52,562 bases of DNA, taken from NCBI GenBank assembly GCA_023228145.1, contig JALOBU010000020.1:1-52562 (forward strand), read 5' to 3'. The notes under the pieces are model-generated. The model saw only the letters and a program-made list of their open reading frames with translations. It was not told the DNA's origin and did no database searches. Both the position numbers and the translations under genes were made by a program. This DNA comes from Bacteroidales bacterium. Its GTDB lineage: Bacteria > Bacteroidota > Bacteroidia > Bacteroidales > CAIWKO01. This document shows, piece after piece, positions 1-8,538 of the stretch (within the stretch, counting starts at the first letter, position 1; each line of letters starts with the position of its first letter).

Positions 1-1236
1 AGTAGCAGGGTCTCCACAGATAAGCGTATCGTTCGAAGAAACAAGAGAGACAGGAGAATTGTCAATAATACTAATAGGAATATTTGAATTGCCTCCGCAA
101 ATAATGGTTTGAACATTGAAAATAACTGTTTCGGTTCCTTCAGAAATGCCGTCAACCAAAGGGTGTATAATTACAGTAATGGAATCCTGACCAGTTGCAA
201 AAGTAATATCATTGGGTATAAAAGTATAATCAACACCATTTGTTGCTGTTCCCGATATTGTCATTGGAACGGTATAGGGTGATGTGGCAGGCGTTGAAAG
301 TTTAAAACAGAGATATCCATCACTGCAACCCTCAACGGCATTTTCTCCGGTACCGGGAATGGCAAATGAAGTGCTAACTGTTACACCGTAAGCAGAAAAA
401 CTGTTTTCTTTGAGGAAAACACCCGAATCATATACACCGTCTCCGCAGTCGCCAACAGCCAGCTTAATATGATATTGCTGACAGGGTTGAACAAGTGCCA
501 TTGCAGTATATACTTTAGTAAGACGGTCATATTCGAAAAAGACACCTCCGCTGTTTGACCAGGAGTAAGTTGCCCCTGCATTACAAACATTGTTGATGGT
601 TACGTAATTGTTGGGGTTATTAGGCATTCGTGCGATATTTATTGCCCCATTGGAAAATGGTCCCGAAATACCCGGCCCACTGACAAAAAATCCAAATACA
701 TCGTTGTAACTTGTATTACAGTACTCATCAAATTCTTCTGAACCAAAAACATATTGAAACTTAATTGTGTCTGCGATAGGAACAAAATCAAATTCTAAAA
801 CGGCTTTGTCATTAACAGAATAGGAAGGAACAAGAGCTTGTAAGTCGGGATCACTGCCCGTACTGGTTGATGCGCCATCACTTTCGGAATTATTTGGCCC
901 TATGGCAAGTGATGCCTGTCCGGAAGTAAGAATAATGCCACCACTAAAACCAAGTTGTGTTTGTGCTCCGCCTACGGCATCAAACGAACCAATCATGTTT
1001 GAAGTAATGTATCCTGTAGAGCCGTTAAATTTTCCGTTGCTTACGGTTACACCATTTCCTACCAAAACATTATTAACCAATTGAATGGGGTTCATGCCAA
1101 GGCCAGCCCCCTCAATCACTGTAAGTTGAGCCCGGCTATTAACATGAAAAAACAATCCAAATAACAGAAAAACTATTATCGTAAGAAGCTTTCTGTTTTT
1201 TAAAATGCTTTGATTATGAATAAATTTGTAACTCAT
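1..1236 (-). CDS. Choice-of-anchor L domain surface protein, N-terminal 412 residues (runs off the left edge)
   Basis: The reading frame is open from the ATG at 1236 to base 1, so the C-terminus lies outside the window. Residues 1-37 form a long Sec signal peptide (basic NRK, then a hydrophobic run ending VNSRAQ). The mature part carries choice-of-anchor L hallmarks: LVNNVLVGNGVTVSN near residue 53, then FQYVFGSEEFDEYCN and YNDVFGFFVSGPGI. After about residue 300 it changes to a Calx-beta-like repeat (GTATNGVDYTFIPNDI, then EGTETVIFNV). Proteins of this family in Bacteroidota are secreted or cell-surface, usually very long, and often end in a PKD/gliding-type sorting domain of the type IX secretion system. 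That tail cannot be seen here, so T9SS export is inference. The specific ligand is unknown. Confidence 0.85.
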   Translation of the reverse strand, partial: MSYKFIHNQSILKNRKLLTIIVFLLFGLFFHVNSRAQLTVIEGAGLGMNPIQLVNNVLVGNGVTVSNGKFNGSTGYITSNMIGSFDAVGGAQTQLGFSGGIILTSGQASLAIGPNNSESDGASTSTGSDPDLQALVPSYSVNDKAVLEFDFVPIADTIKFQYVFGSEEFDEYCNTSYNDVFGFFVSGPGISGPFSNGAINIARMPNNPNNYVTINNVCNAGATYSWSNSGGVFFEYDRLTKVYTAMALVQPCQQYHIKLAVGDCGDGVYDSGVFLKENSFSAYGVTVSTSFAIPGTGENAVEGCSDGYLCFKLSTPATSPYTVPMTISGTATNGVDYTFIPNDITFATGQDSITVIIHPLVDGISEGTETVIFNVQTIICGGNSNIPISIIDNSPVSLVSSNDTLICGDPAT

Positions 1237-1284
1237 ATATTGATTCTGCTGATTACCTAGTTGAGAAATATTTCAAAAAAAAAG

Positions 1285-1338
1285 TTGCTTATAATAAGCA
1301 AATATATACGAAAATAATTTAACAAACAAATATATACG
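1285..1338 (-). promoter_or_regulatory. Promoter of the choice-of-anchor L gene with two 28-nt-spaced repeats and a palindrome
   Basis: On the minus strand TTTG (1330-1327) lies 20 nt upstream of TATATTTG (1306-1299), a good Bacteroidota -33/-7 pair. The 12-mer CAAATATATACG occurs at 1299-1310 and again at 1327-1338, so each copy supplies one promoter element. A palindrome with 8-bp arms and one central base (TTGCTTAT-A-ATAAGCAA, 1285-1301) covers the expected transcription start. It may be an operator. The promoter is read from consensus only. Confidence 0.5.
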
Positions 1339-1388
1339 CAAATAATTAAATATTAATTAATGCGTATGTAAAATAAAAAAGTTTTATG

Positions 1389-1419
1389 TTTGTTTAGTAA
1401 TAATTTACGTATAATTTTC
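1389..1419 (+). promoter_or_regulatory. Candidate pbpC promoter
   Basis: TTTG at 1389-1392 is followed after 19 nt by TAATTTTC at 1412-1419, seven of eight bases of TAnnTTTG. The pbpC start codon is about 73 nt downstream. Consensus match only. Confidence 0.45.
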
Positions 1420-1492
1420 CAATCGTGTTTATAACGAACGTAGTGATTATTAAACTTGTTTCACATAGGTACTCCAAGCGCCCCGTGAACAG

Positions 1493-3862
1493 ATGAGTAA
1501 AATGATAAGGTATTTAAAGAAAAAATGGTGGATTTTATTGCTGATATGTTTTGCAGTAAGTTTTTGGTTTTCTCTTCCCGAGCCTCTTTTTCGTGAGCCG
1601 ACCTCAACAGTAATGGAAGACAAATACGGCAACCTGATGTGCGCACGTATAGCCTCGGACGGGCAATGGCGTTTTCCTCAAAATTCCGACGTACCTGATA
1701 AGTTTTCAAAATCCCTGATATTGTTCGAAGACAGATATTTTTATTTGCATAACGGACTGAATCCTGTGGCCATGTTTAAAGCCGTAATAAGGAATATCAG
1801 GTCAGGAAAAGTTGTAAGCGGGGGCAGCACCATCACCATGCAAATTATCAGGCTTTCAAGAAAAGGACAGGCAAGAACTATTAAAGAAAAAATAATAGAG
1901 ACCTTCCTGGCTGTAAGATTAGAGTTAACATATAGCAAAAAGGAAATCATGGGCTTATATGCTGCCAATGCTCCTTTTGGCGGAAATGTAGTAGGTCTTG
2001 ATGCGGCTTCATGGCGTTATTTTGGAAAAAAATCCGTACAGCTTAGCTGGGCCGAAGCAGCCACACTGGCGGTGTTGCCCAACAGTCCATCGCTGGTTTT
2101 TCCCGGAAAAAACCGAGAAAAGCTGAAGGAAAAAAGAGATAAATTACTCCGGCGTTTGTATGACAATAAAGACATCACGGAAGACGAATTTGTTTTAGCC
2201 CGGCACGAGCCGCTTCCGGGCAAACCCTATCCTTTGCCGCAGCGTTCAATACACCTGCTCGACAGGGCTATAAAAGAAAATTGGATGGGAAAAAGAATTA
2301 AAACCACTCTGGATGGAAATATTCAGGCGGTGGTAAATTCAATAGTAGAAAGATACCACAAAAAATATCAGGCCAATAATGTTCAAAATGCTGCCGTTCT
2401 GATACTTGAAACAGAAACGGGCCATGTGCTGGCTTATGTAGGCAATACGAACGAACCTCAGCATCCGGAATATGGCTGCCAGGTTGACCTGATTACCGCC
2501 CCAAGAAGCACAGGAAGTATTTTAAAACCTTTTTTATATGCTGCCATGCTTAACGACGGGCAATTGTTGCCGGCATCGCTGGTTGCAGACATTCCTATAC
2601 AATTGGGAAGTTTTATTCCCGAGAATTATAATTATACCTACGACGGAGCAGTTCCCGCCAAAAAAGCCTTGTCTCGCTCACTCAATGTTCCTGCCGTTAA
2701 AATGCTTCAGGCTTATGGAACAGTGAGGTTTAACAATATGTTGAAAAAGGTCGGCCTTACAACATTACAAAAACCTCCGTCACATTACGGCTTGGCGATA
2801 ATTCTTGGAGGCGCAGAAGCAAATTTATGGGACCTTGCCGGAGCCTATGCCAGCATGGCACGTACGCTGAACCATTATCAGGCTTACAACTCCATGTATT
2901 CAAAAGATGATTTCCACTCCGCCAGTTATTTATATAAAGAAACGGCAAAAAAAACTCATGGGACAGATAACTCCTCTGTGTTAAGTGCATCATCCATCTG
3001 GTTTACATTCGAGGCCATGAATGAAGTGTCGCGCCCCGATGAAGATGCCGGGTGGCAGGAGTTTTCTTCTTCTGCAAAGATTGCATGGAAAACAGGCACC
3101 AGCTATGGCAGCCGTGACGCCTGGGCCATTGGCTGCAACCCAAAGTATGTTGTGGCTGTATTGGTGGGAAATTCCGGCGGAGAAGGAAGGCCGGGAATGA
3201 CAGGGCTTACTTATGCAGCGCCCATCATGTTCGAAGCCTTTAAATTATTAAAACCACAGGGATGGTTTTATGCTCCTTATGACGACATGATACAGCTATC
3301 GGTTTGCCGCAAAAGCGGGTTTAAGGCTACACAGTTATGTGAAGAAGCGGACACGGTTTGGGTGCAAAAAAAAGGCGAACAAACAAAGAACTGTCCTTAT
3401 CATCAGCTCGTTTTAACGGATGCCACCGGAAAATGGAGGGTGAACAGCGATTGTGAAGCGCTAAGCAATATGGTTTATAAAAATTGGTTTGTTCTTCCGC
3501 CTGTCATGGAATATTTTTACAAATCGAAAAATCCGTTTTACAAAACTTTGCCCCCATACAGGGAAGATTGCCTGCCTGCAGAATCTTCAAACGAAGCCAT
3601 TGATATGATATATCCTAAAAACAACACCCGTGTCTATATCCCGGTTGACCTGAACGGGGAACGGCAAAAAGTAGTGTTTAAAGCAGCACACAGCAATGCC
3701 GCAATTAAAATATACTGGTACCTTGATAAAATATTTATCGGAGTAACTTCTGATTTTCATAATGTCGGTTTGGCTCCCGAAGCGGGAAAACACAGCCTTA
3801 CACTTGTAGATGAAAAAGGACAAAGTTTATCGGTGAATTTTGAAGTTATTGATAAGAAATAA
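1493..3862 (+). CDS. pbpC: Penicillin-binding protein 1C (bifunctional peptidoglycan glycosyltransferase/transpeptidase)
   Basis: A 789-residue class A PBP of the 1C type, which polymerises lipid II and cross-links peptidoglycan on the periplasmic face. A single N-terminal membrane anchor (about 10-28) is followed by a GT51 domain with catalytic Glu in EDRYFY (E79) and the GGSTITMQ motif (110-117). The transpeptidase domain has the nucleophile motif SILK (S342-K345), SLN (396-398) and KTG (533-535). The last 90 or so residues form a small beta domain (MIYPKNNTRVYIPVDL onward) typical of the PBP1C C-terminus. All catalytic motifs are intact and the length is normal. The alpha-2-macroglobulin gene often paired with pbpC is not adjacent here. 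The start at 1493 is followed by a second ATG at 1502 that could also be used. Confidence 0.95.
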   Translation: MSKMIRYLKKKWWILLLICFAVSFWFSLPEPLFREPTSTVMEDKYGNLMCARIASDGQWRFPQNSDVPDKFSKSLILFEDRYFYLHNGLNPVAMFKAVIRNIRSGKVVSGGSTITMQIIRLSRKGQARTIKEKIIETFLAVRLELTYSKKEIMGLYAANAPFGGNVVGLDAASWRYFGKKSVQLSWAEAATLAVLPNSPSLVFPGKNREKLKEKRDKLLRRLYDNKDITEDEFVLARHEPLPGKPYPLPQRSIHLLDRAIKENWMGKRIKTTLDGNIQAVVNSIVERYHKKYQANNVQNAAVLILETETGHVLAYVGNTNEPQHPEYGCQVDLITAPRSTGSILKPFLYAAMLNDGQLLPASLVADIPIQLGSFIPENYNYTYDGAVPAKKALSRSLNVPAVKMLQAYGTVRFNNMLKKVGLTTLQKPPSHYGLAIILGGAEANLWDLAGAYASMARTLNHYQAYNSMYSKDDFHSASYLYKETAKKTHGTDNSSVLSASSIWFTFEAMNEVSRPDEDAGWQEFSSSAKIAWKTGTSYGSRDAWAIGCNPKYVVAVLVGNSGGEGRPGMTGLTYAAPIMFEAFKLLKPQGWFYAPYDDMIQLSVCRKSGFKATQLCEEADTVWVQKKGEQTKNCPYHQLVLTDATGKWRVNSDCEALSNMVYKNWFVLPPVMEYFYKSKNPFYKTLPPYREDCLPAESSNEAIDMIYPKNNTRVYIPVDLNGERQKVVFKAAHSNAAIKIYWYLDKIFIGVTSDFHNVGLAPEAGKHSLTLVDEKGQSLSVNFEVIDKK

Positions 3863-3900
3863 AGCAATAATTTTGCAGCATATAAATAACACAATTACTC

Positions 3901-4962
3901 ATGAAGAAACTATTCATTGGCCTTGTTGTTTTTTTTACTATTACAAAAATTTTTGCACAAGCCGATTCCTCTGTTGTATATTTCACTAAAAACATTAGTC
4001 CCGATGGTTTGTTAAAGGTTTTTTCTTATGTAGAGCATGAAGTTCAGGGTAAAATAGGGTTTAAAGTCCATTTCGGGGAAGAAGGTAATAAGAATTTTCT
4101 TTCTCCCGAATTGATGAAGCCTCTGGTGCAAAAACTTGATGCCACGTTTGTAGAAACCAATGTGCTGTATGTAAGCAAACGCAGATACACAGCATCTCAT
4201 ATTGCTCTTGCAAAAGAACATGGGTTTACTTATGCGCCTATTGATATTCTTGACTCAAATGAAGATACTGCCATTATCACGGATATGAAGCATTACAAAA
4301 AAGTGTTGACAGGTTCTCATTTTTACAATTATGACAGCTATGTCATCTGTTCACACTTCAAAGGCCATAGCAGTGCGGGTTTTGGTGGGGCGATAAAAAA
4401 TGTGGGAATGGGCATGGCTTCGGTGGCGGGGAAAATGGCGCTGCATGCATCTGATGTTCCCAAAACTTCACCAGAAAAATGTATAGGCTGCGGAGCCTGT
4501 GTGAGCCAGTGTCCCGCGGGAGCCATAACTATTAACCCTCTTACCATTGATAAAAATAAATGCATTAGCTGCGGAAAGTGTATTGGGGTTTGCCCCGTGC
4601 AGTCGTTTTCTATACCATGGGGATCAACCGAAGAAAATGTTTTTCTGGAACGCCTGGTTGAATATGCCAAAGCCCTCAGCGGGCAGAGAAAAATGATATA
4701 CATTAATGTGCTGGCAAATATTTCCAGGTCTTGCGATTGTTCCGGCAATGCCCCCAAGCCTTTCCTGGAAGATATTGGAATTTTGGTTTCCACAGATATA
4801 GTTGCTATAGAACAAGCCAGCCACGATTTGGTTGATAAGGCCTGCAAATGCGATGACGCTTTTGTGAAAGCGGGTAATCCCAGCGGAAAACACCAGATTG
4901 AGTACGCTGCCAGCCTGAAGATGGGGAATAAAGAATATAAACTTGTTGATATTGATAAATAG
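3901..4962 (+). CDS. Exported DUF362-type protein with two [4Fe-4S] ferredoxin motifs
   Basis: A 353-residue protein of the DUF362 family, whose biochemical role is not established. Residues 1-20 look like a Sec signal peptide (MKKLFIGLVVFFTITKIFAQ) without twin arginines. The DUF362 core (about 25-180) includes YVICSHFKGHSSAGFGGAIK. Two classical ferredoxin clusters follow: C194, C197, C200, C204 and C221, C224, C227, C231. A later CDCS and CKCDD pair add further cysteines. It lies 38 bp after pbpC, with a -7-like TAATTTTG at 3868-3875, so it may have its own promoter. The odd point is an iron-sulfur protein with a Sec rather than Tat signal. The first 20 residues could instead be a membrane anchor. 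Confidence 0.85.
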   Translation: MKKLFIGLVVFFTITKIFAQADSSVVYFTKNISPDGLLKVFSYVEHEVQGKIGFKVHFGEEGNKNFLSPELMKPLVQKLDATFVETNVLYVSKRRYTASHIALAKEHGFTYAPIDILDSNEDTAIITDMKHYKKVLTGSHFYNYDSYVICSHFKGHSSAGFGGAIKNVGMGMASVAGKMALHASDVPKTSPEKCIGCGACVSQCPAGAITINPLTIDKNKCISCGKCIGVCPVQSFSIPWGSTEENVFLERLVEYAKALSGQRKMIYINVLANISRSCDCSGNAPKPFLEDIGILVSTDIVAIEQASHDLVDKACKCDDAFVKAGNPSGKHQIEYAASLKMGNKEYKLVDIDK

Positions 4963-4978
4963 CGGCTGGTAGAATCTT

Positions 4979-5431
4979 TCAGCTTTTATTCTTGCTGTCA
5001 ATAATTATAGTTACTGGTCCGTCATTCACAAGCGAAACCTGCATATATGCCCCAAATTCACCACTTACAACAGTTTGTTGTATTTCTGTTTTTAACGCTT
5101 GAAGAAACTTTTCGTACAGCGGTATAGCAGTTTCTGGTTTGGCAGCACGGATATAAGAAGGCCTGTTGCCTTTTTTGGTGCTGGCATGCAGGGTAAACTG
5201 GCTTATCACCATCACTTCGCCGGAGATATCGCAAACCGAAAGGTTCATCACGTCCTGTTCATCATTAAAGATCCGTAGGCGTGCAATTTTCCCACAGAGC
5301 CATTCAATGTCTTCATTTGTGTCGGTATCCTCAATACCAAGCAGCACAAGCAACCCCTTGCCGATACTTCTTTTTTCGGAATTATTTATCAGCACCGCCG
5401 CTTCATTTACACGTTGAATGACAACTCTCAT
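4979..5431 (-). CDS. dtd: D-aminoacyl-tRNA deacylase
   Basis: A 150-residue homodimeric enzyme that hydrolyses D-aminoacyl-tRNA (and glycyl-tRNA-Ala), a cytosolic proofreading step. It begins MRVVIQRVNEAAV, the family N-terminus. The two catalytic-site motifs are intact: SQFTL (S77-L81), and the NxGPxT signature as NDGPVT (136-141), which carries the cross-subunit cis Gly-Pro. The length is exactly typical. It converges on the DUF362 gene with a 16-nt gap. Upstream is fumarase in the same orientation, separated by an inverted repeat (5447-5521), so co-transcription is uncertain. Confidence 0.96.
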   Translation of the reverse strand: MRVVIQRVNEAAVLINNSEKRSIGKGLLVLLGIEDTDTNEDIEWLCGKIARLRIFNDEQDVMNLSVCDISGEVMVISQFTLHASTKKGNRPSYIRAAKPETAIPLYEKFLQALKTEIQQTVVSGEFGAYMQVSLVNDGPVTIIIDSKNKS

Positions 5432-5446
5432 TTTTCCAATGTATTT

Positions 5447-5521
5447 CTATGTGCCTACTGTGTCTATGTGGTTAGATTGGAGTTCATTTTCTTTATCATA
5501 TAGACACATAGGGCACAGTAG
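5447..5521. repeat. Imperfect inverted repeat between fumarase and dtd
   Basis: Two inverted, diverged copies of a unit resembling TACTGTGCCCTATGTGTCT: arm one at 5447-5471 and arm two at 5497-5521, with a 25-nt centre. The inner 12 bases pair at 11 positions (5459-5470 with 5497-5508). The unit is more GC-rich than the intergenic DNA around it and directly abuts the fumarase stop codon. It could act as a terminator or RNA-stabilising hairpin. It could also be one member of a dispersed repeat family, which needs the whole genome to judge. Confidence 0.6.
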
Positions 5522-5523
5522 TT

Positions 5524-7134
5524 TTATTTATTGTATTCGTCAAAAAAGTCATTTCCTTTGTCGTCGGTAAGAATAAAAGCTGGCATATTTTCCACCCTTA
5601 TTTTTCGGATGGCTTCCATGCCAAAGTCTTCAAAATCCACTAACTCTACCGATTTAATATTTTCGGCTGCCAGTACCGCCGCTGGTCCTCCAATAGAACC
5701 CAGGAAAAACCCTCCGTATTTTTTACATGCGTCAATCACCGCCCTGTTGCGGTTGCCTTTTGCGAGCATTACCAAAGAGCCTCCCAAACTTTGAAACAAA
5801 TCCACATACGAATCCATTCTTCCGGCCGTGGTGGGCCCGAAACTACCCGAGGGCATTCCTTTTGGGGTTTTTGCTGGTCCGGCATAATATATCGGGTGGT
5901 TCTTAAAATACTCCGGCATAGGTTTGCCTTCATCAATAAGTTTCTTTATCTGTGCATGAGCAATGTCCCTGGCAACGATAAGAGTTCCTGTCAGGCTAAG
6001 CCTTGTCTTTACCGGATATTTAGTCAGTTCGGCAAGAATTTCTTTCATCGGCCTGTCAAGATTTATTTCAACAGCTTTTTCAAGTTCCGGGGCTTGTGCC
6101 GGCATAAAGCGTTCGGGATTTTTCTCAAGTTCTTCAAGGAAAATGCCATCTTTATTGATGTATGCTTTAATATTTCTGTCGGCGCTGCAGCTCACGCCCA
6201 TGCCTACCGGGCACGAAGCAGCATGCCGCGGCATCCGGATAACTCTTACATCGTGCGCAAAATATTTTCCTCCGAATTGTGCGCCCACACCATATTCCTG
6301 GCATATTTTTTCAATTTTTTTCTCCCATTCTATATCGCGAAAAGCACGTCCGCTGGCATTACCCGTAGTGGGCAGATGATCGTAATAACCGGCAGACGCT
6401 TCTTTAACGGCTTTCAGGTTGGTTTCGGCAGAAGTGCCGCCTATGACAAAAGCTAAATGATAAGGCGGACAGGCAGAAGTGCCGAGTTCTTTGATCTTGT
6501 CTTTGACAAATTTTGTCAGGGATGCGTCGTTTAACAATGATTTTGTTTGTTGATAAAGAAAGGTTTTGTTTGCCGATCCGCCACCTTTGGTGATAAATAG
6601 AAATGAATACGAATCTCCTTCGGTTGAATAAATATCTATCTGTGCAGGCAGGTTGGTGCCGCTGTTTTTTTCTTCAAACATAGTAAAAGGGACAACCTGT
6701 GAATATCGCAGATTTTTCTCCTGGTATGTTGTAAATATTCCTTTTGAAAGGTATTCGGCATCATTGACACCGGTCCACACCTGCTCGCCTTTTTTCCCAA
6801 TTATGATAGCCGTTCCGGTATCCTGACACCAGGGAAGTTCTCCCTTAGCCGAAATCACAGTATTCTTAAGCATGGTGTAAGCCACAAAGCGGTCGTTGTC
6901 CGAGGCTTCAGGGTCATCAAGAATTTTGGCACATCTTTCAAGATGGGAAGTTCTCAGGAAAAAAGACAAGTCAAAAATTGCTTCTTTTGCCAGTAGTTCC
7001 AACCCTTTCGGGTCCACTTTAAGTATTTTTCTTCCGCCTGCTTCAGTAAGTTGAACAAAATCTTTGGTAAGTAACCTGTATCGTGTTGTGTCCTTTTCGA
7101 TCTGAAAAGGTTTTTCATAAAAAAATTCTGGCAT
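5524..7134 (-). CDS. fumA: Class I fumarate hydratase (iron-sulfur fumarase)
   Basis: A 536-residue single-chain class I fumarase that reversibly hydrates fumarate to L-malate in the TCA cycle or reductive branch, using an oxygen-sensitive [4Fe-4S] cluster. The three cluster cysteines are recognisable in GELPWCQDTG (C103), GTSACPPYH (C222) and MGVSCSADRN (C316), nearly the same numbering as E. coli FumA (105, 224, 318). The N-terminal fumerase domain covers about 50-325. The C-terminal beta domain begins near 330 and holds PTTAGRMDSY. The start is placed at MPEFFYEKP (7134); an upstream in-frame start at 7173 would add a 13-residue tail untypical of the family. The symbol fumA is by family; fumB would be equally apt. 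Confidence 0.95.
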   Translation of the reverse strand: MPEFFYEKPFQIEKDTTRYRLLTKDFVQLTEAGGRKILKVDPKGLELLAKEAIFDLSFFLRTSHLERCAKILDDPEASDNDRFVAYTMLKNTVISAKGELPWCQDTGTAIIIGKKGEQVWTGVNDAEYLSKGIFTTYQEKNLRYSQVVPFTMFEEKNSGTNLPAQIDIYSTEGDSYSFLFITKGGGSANKTFLYQQTKSLLNDASLTKFVKDKIKELGTSACPPYHLAFVIGGTSAETNLKAVKEASAGYYDHLPTTGNASGRAFRDIEWEKKIEKICQEYGVGAQFGGKYFAHDVRVIRMPRHAASCPVGMGVSCSADRNIKAYINKDGIFLEELEKNPERFMPAQAPELEKAVEINLDRPMKEILAELTKYPVKTRLSLTGTLIVARDIAHAQIKKLIDEGKPMPEYFKNHPIYYAGPAKTPKGMPSGSFGPTTAGRMDSYVDLFQSLGGSLVMLAKGNRNRAVIDACKKYGGFFLGSIGGPAAVLAAENIKSVELVDFEDFGMEAIRKIRVENMPAFILTDDKGNDFFDEYNK

Positions 7135-7318
7135 ATCTTTATGTTTTAATGTTGAAAATAAATAGATAATCAAACGTAAAACTTTTTCAGGAAATAATAA
7201 TTAAAATGATAGTTTTTTTATTAGTAATTTAGATAATTGCTTAATATTGTTGTTATTTGTATCCGGCTAAATATTTATTTCATTTTGTTTTCGCAAATCA
7301 AAAAGGCATAAGAAAGCA

Positions 7319-8515
7319 ATGGATATCATAAAAAAAAGAAAATTTTGTCTGCTGATAATTTTTTTCTTTTGTTCTTATTCATTTGCACAGCCATTTAAGA
7401 AAAATGACACTCTTGTTGTATTTAAAGCATTACCTGTTCCGGGTACAGTAACCAAATACTTTCCATTTAAAAAAGGAAATAAAATTTCATGGGTTGACAG
7501 GAATGATAGTTTGCATAAATCAACAATCTCAAAAATCACTGCTAATTATTTAGTTGTGAATAAAGACACTATTTTTCCCGTCGACATAAAAAGCGTATTT
7601 ATCTCCGGGCCACTATGTTTTATGCCTTACCAAACACAAAACATGTCCATTTCTCTGGAATCAGACACTATAAGGCGTTTTAACGTCATGAGTTATTTGG
7701 AATTTGAAAAACTAACAAAAACTGAGGTTATTATTAAAGCCAAAGAAAATAACGACCCGTTTTATAAACATGTTTCTGCAGAAAAATATGCAGCCGATAT
7801 GGATAAAAAAATACAACGGAGAAAAAAAATGCTTGCAGATTTGGATACCTGTCCCTTGCATTACGGTATTAAAACAAACTTAGTCAGAGACCTTACAAAT
7901 GAAATAAATATTTATTTTGAACTTCCTTTAAAACGCAATTTTTGTATTGATGTTGGAGCAGGAGTCCTTTATGCAAAGCCTGACGCCAATCGCTATGATT
8001 TTGCTTCAGTTGTATCAGATCTTAATCAGATAAGAAACAGAAATCTTTTTTGGTTTGACCATTCTTATATTAATCGTAGAGGATTTACCTTCGAAATAAT
8101 TTCTAAATTTTTTCTCACCAGAAAAAAACACCTGTATTTAGGACCACAGTTAGGGTTCAAATATTATCATTATAACGACAAATGGATTTGGTTAAATGCT
8201 GACGGTTCTGATTATTATCATATATCCTTTTATGCGTTTCAAAGTGAAAAAAGTGCTGCTGTTAACCTTAATGCGATATTTGGTGTTCAAACTCCGCAAA
8301 TAAAAAAGTTTTTATTTGATGCTTTTTTTTCAATAGGAATGACATACAGAGGGGGTGTGGTCAATCGAAAAATTGACAAAGCATATTATCATGAATGGAC
8401 CACCACTGATTATTACGATCCTCCGGAAGAAATTAAAGGGGGAGGCGTGGAGTTGTCAGTACAAATGGGATTTAGAATAGGATGGCGTTTTGCAAAAGCT
8501 AAACATATTAAATGA
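7319..8515 (+). CDS. Secreted/outer-membrane orphan protein
   Basis: Not a family I recognise. It is a 398-residue protein with a signal peptide (basic KKRK, a phenylalanine-rich core, then SYSFAQ, cleavage near 24). Residues 25-110 look like a small beta-rich domain. Residues about 120-180 are Lys/Asp-rich and partly helical, with KKIQRRKKML. From about 180 to the end, alternating aromatic and polar stretches (INIYFELPL, FCIDVGAGVLYA, HLYLGPQLGFKYYHY, VQMGFRIGWRF) suggest a small outer-membrane beta-barrel. It stands alone between fumarase (divergent) and the methyltransferase (convergent). Confidence 0.55.
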   Translation: MDIIKKRKFCLLIIFFFCSYSFAQPFKKNDTLVVFKALPVPGTVTKYFPFKKGNKISWVDRNDSLHKSTISKITANYLVVNKDTIFPVDIKSVFISGPLCFMPYQTQNMSISLESDTIRRFNVMSYLEFEKLTKTEVIIKAKENNDPFYKHVSAEKYAADMDKKIQRRKKMLADLDTCPLHYGIKTNLVRDLTNEINIYFELPLKRNFCIDVGAGVLYAKPDANRYDFASVVSDLNQIRNRNLFWFDHSYINRRGFTFEIISKFFLTRKKHLYLGPQLGFKYYHYNDKWIWLNADGSDYYHISFYAFQSEKSAAVNLNAIFGVQTPQIKKFLFDAFFSIGMTYRGGVVNRKIDKAYYHEWTTTDYYDPPEEIKGGGVELSVQMGFRIGWRFAKAKHIK

Positions 8516-8538
8516 TGTCTTTATTGCACGACAATATT

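Noticed and set aside
4338..4847. A 169-codon minus-strand frame
   Set aside because: It is antisense to the DUF362 gene, whose eight cysteines show that the plus strand is the coding strand.
5791..6456. A 221-codon open frame on the plus strand
   Set aside because: It is antisense to the conserved fumarase gene and has no recognisable domain; the fumarase frame explains the sequence.
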